This document shows, one piece after another, positions 13,236 through 13,741 of a stretch of 13,741 nucleotides of DNA. The first letter of the stretch is position 1. Each line of letters begins with the position of its first letter. Source of the stretch: Verrucomicrobiales bacterium (GTDB taxonomy: Bacteria; Verrucomicrobiota; Verrucomicrobiia; Limisphaerales; JAFMIX01); the NCBI GenBank assembly GCA_017853785.1, contig JAFMIX010000030.1:1-13741 (forward strand), given 5' to 3'. Made by a program: the position numbers and the translations under genes. The notes under the pieces are model-generated. The model was not told where the DNA came from, ran no database searches, and saw only the letters and a list, made by a program, of their open reading frames with translations.

Positions 13236-13741
13236 ATGAATTCCTGGCTTCACCTCAACTCCGGCAAATGCGCCGCCGCGTTCAACATGGCGTTGGACGA
13301 GGCGTTGCTCACTGCCATGCCCCGGCTGGGCCAGCCCGTGCTGCGATTCTACGGCTGGACGGAACCGGCGGCGACGTTCGGCTACTCCCAGAAATCCGCC
13401 GAGATTGAGCGCGCCACTGCGCTGCGCCCGCTCATCCGGCGTCCCACCGGCGGCGGCCTTGTGCCGCACGACGCGGATTGGACTTACAGCCTCGTTTTTC
13501 CCGCCGGTCATGAGTGGCACGCGCTGGCCGCGACTGATAGCTACCGGCGCGTCCACGAATGGCTTCAAGCTGCGTTCGCCCGCCTCGGCGTGACGACGGA
13601 AGTCGCGCCGTGCTGCAAGAAAACTTTGCCCGGCCAATGCTTCATCGGTCACGAGAAATTCGACCTGCTCTGGCACGGGAAAAAGATCGCCGGCGCGGCG
13701 CAGCGGCGGACGCGCACCGGCCTGCTTATCCAAGGCTCGGT
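13236..13741 (+). CDS. Lipoate ligase/octanoyltransferase family protein (partial, 3' end outside window)
   Basis: The first 168 complete codons of a BPL/LPL-fold protein. The family block RRPTGGGLVPHDADWTYSL (68-86) binds the acyl substrate, and GKKIAGAAQRR (149-158) carries the conserved lysine (Lys150). GLLIQGSV then runs off the window edge. Members attach lipoate or octanoate to lipoyl domains of dehydrogenases and glycine cleavage protein H. Cys135 in QCFIGHEKFDLLWHGKK falls, by my alignment, at the position of the catalytic Cys of LipM-type octanoyl-ACP:protein transferases; LplA ligases lack it. This favours LipM, but the missing C-terminus prevents a firm choice. ATG 13236 is used because the N-terminus aligns with the family; no good Shine-Dalgarno sequence precedes it. 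It follows nth across the inverted repeat. Confidence 0.85.
   Translation, partial: MNSWLHLNSGKCAAAFNMALDEALLTAMPRLGQPVLRFYGWTEPAATFGYSQKSAEIERATALRPLIRRPTGGGLVPHDADWTYSLVFPAGHEWHALAATDSYRRVHEWLQAAFARLGVTTEVAPCCKKTLPGQCFIGHEKFDLLWHGKKIAGAAQRRTRTGLLIQGS

Noticed and set aside
1..13741. CRISPR array, tRNA, rRNA or insertion sequence
   Set aside because: No regularly spaced direct repeats, no clover-leaf candidates noticed by eye, and no transposase or integrase motifs. A weak tRNA could be missed without a covariance-model scan.

Overview
The window is GC-rich, tightly packed bacterial DNA. The gene content fits a Gram-negative heterotroph. A stand-alone heptose-phosphate adenylyltransferase points to lipopolysaccharide, a demethylmenaquinone/ubiquinone methyltransferase to a respiratory quinone, and a secreted sialate O-acetylesterase to polysaccharide breakdown. 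This mix, the 'ACCACGGATAAAC'-type dispersed palindrome and a large EF-hand membrane protein remind me of Verrucomicrobiota. That assignment is an inference from gene style; the window holds no rRNA or other phylogenetic marker that proves it. I see no tRNA, rRNA, CRISPR array or transposase.

Region 1 (1-5194, all +) is one operon for acyl-chain building. In order it holds the 3' end of a FabG-like ketoreductase, an acyl carrier protein (ACP) with a C-terminal extension, a tandem hotdog dehydratase, two ketosynthases whose reading frames overlap by ATGA, and a fusion of a holo-ACP synthase (AcpS) domain to an LpxL/HtrB-type acyltransferase. Every step is represented: ACP activation, condensation, ketoreduction, dehydration and transfer of the finished acyl chain. 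No enoyl reductase is visible, so the product could be unsaturated, as in aryl-polyene or xanthomonadin-type pathways. This is the most interesting part of the window.

Region 2 (5195-6155) has a 154-bp nested palindrome, probably a dispersed repeat. It is followed by an unrecognised secreted protein that runs convergently into the next block with a 1-bp gap.

Region 3 (8870-6157, all -) reads ubiE/menG, sialate O-acetylesterase, heptose-1-phosphate adenylyltransferase. It is probably co-transcribed.

Region 4 (8871-12462, +) has a near-consensus sigma-70 promoter, a lysine 2,3-aminomutase, a 706-residue EF-hand/three-helix membrane protein of unknown function, and a strong intrinsic terminator.

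Region 5 (12510-13741, +) holds endonuclease III, whose last codons and stop codon lie in the left arm of an inverted repeat. A lipoate ligase/octanoyltransferase-family gene follows and is cut by the window edge.

No stretch over 300 bp lacks a gene; the longest gap (5195-5369) is mostly the palindrome.
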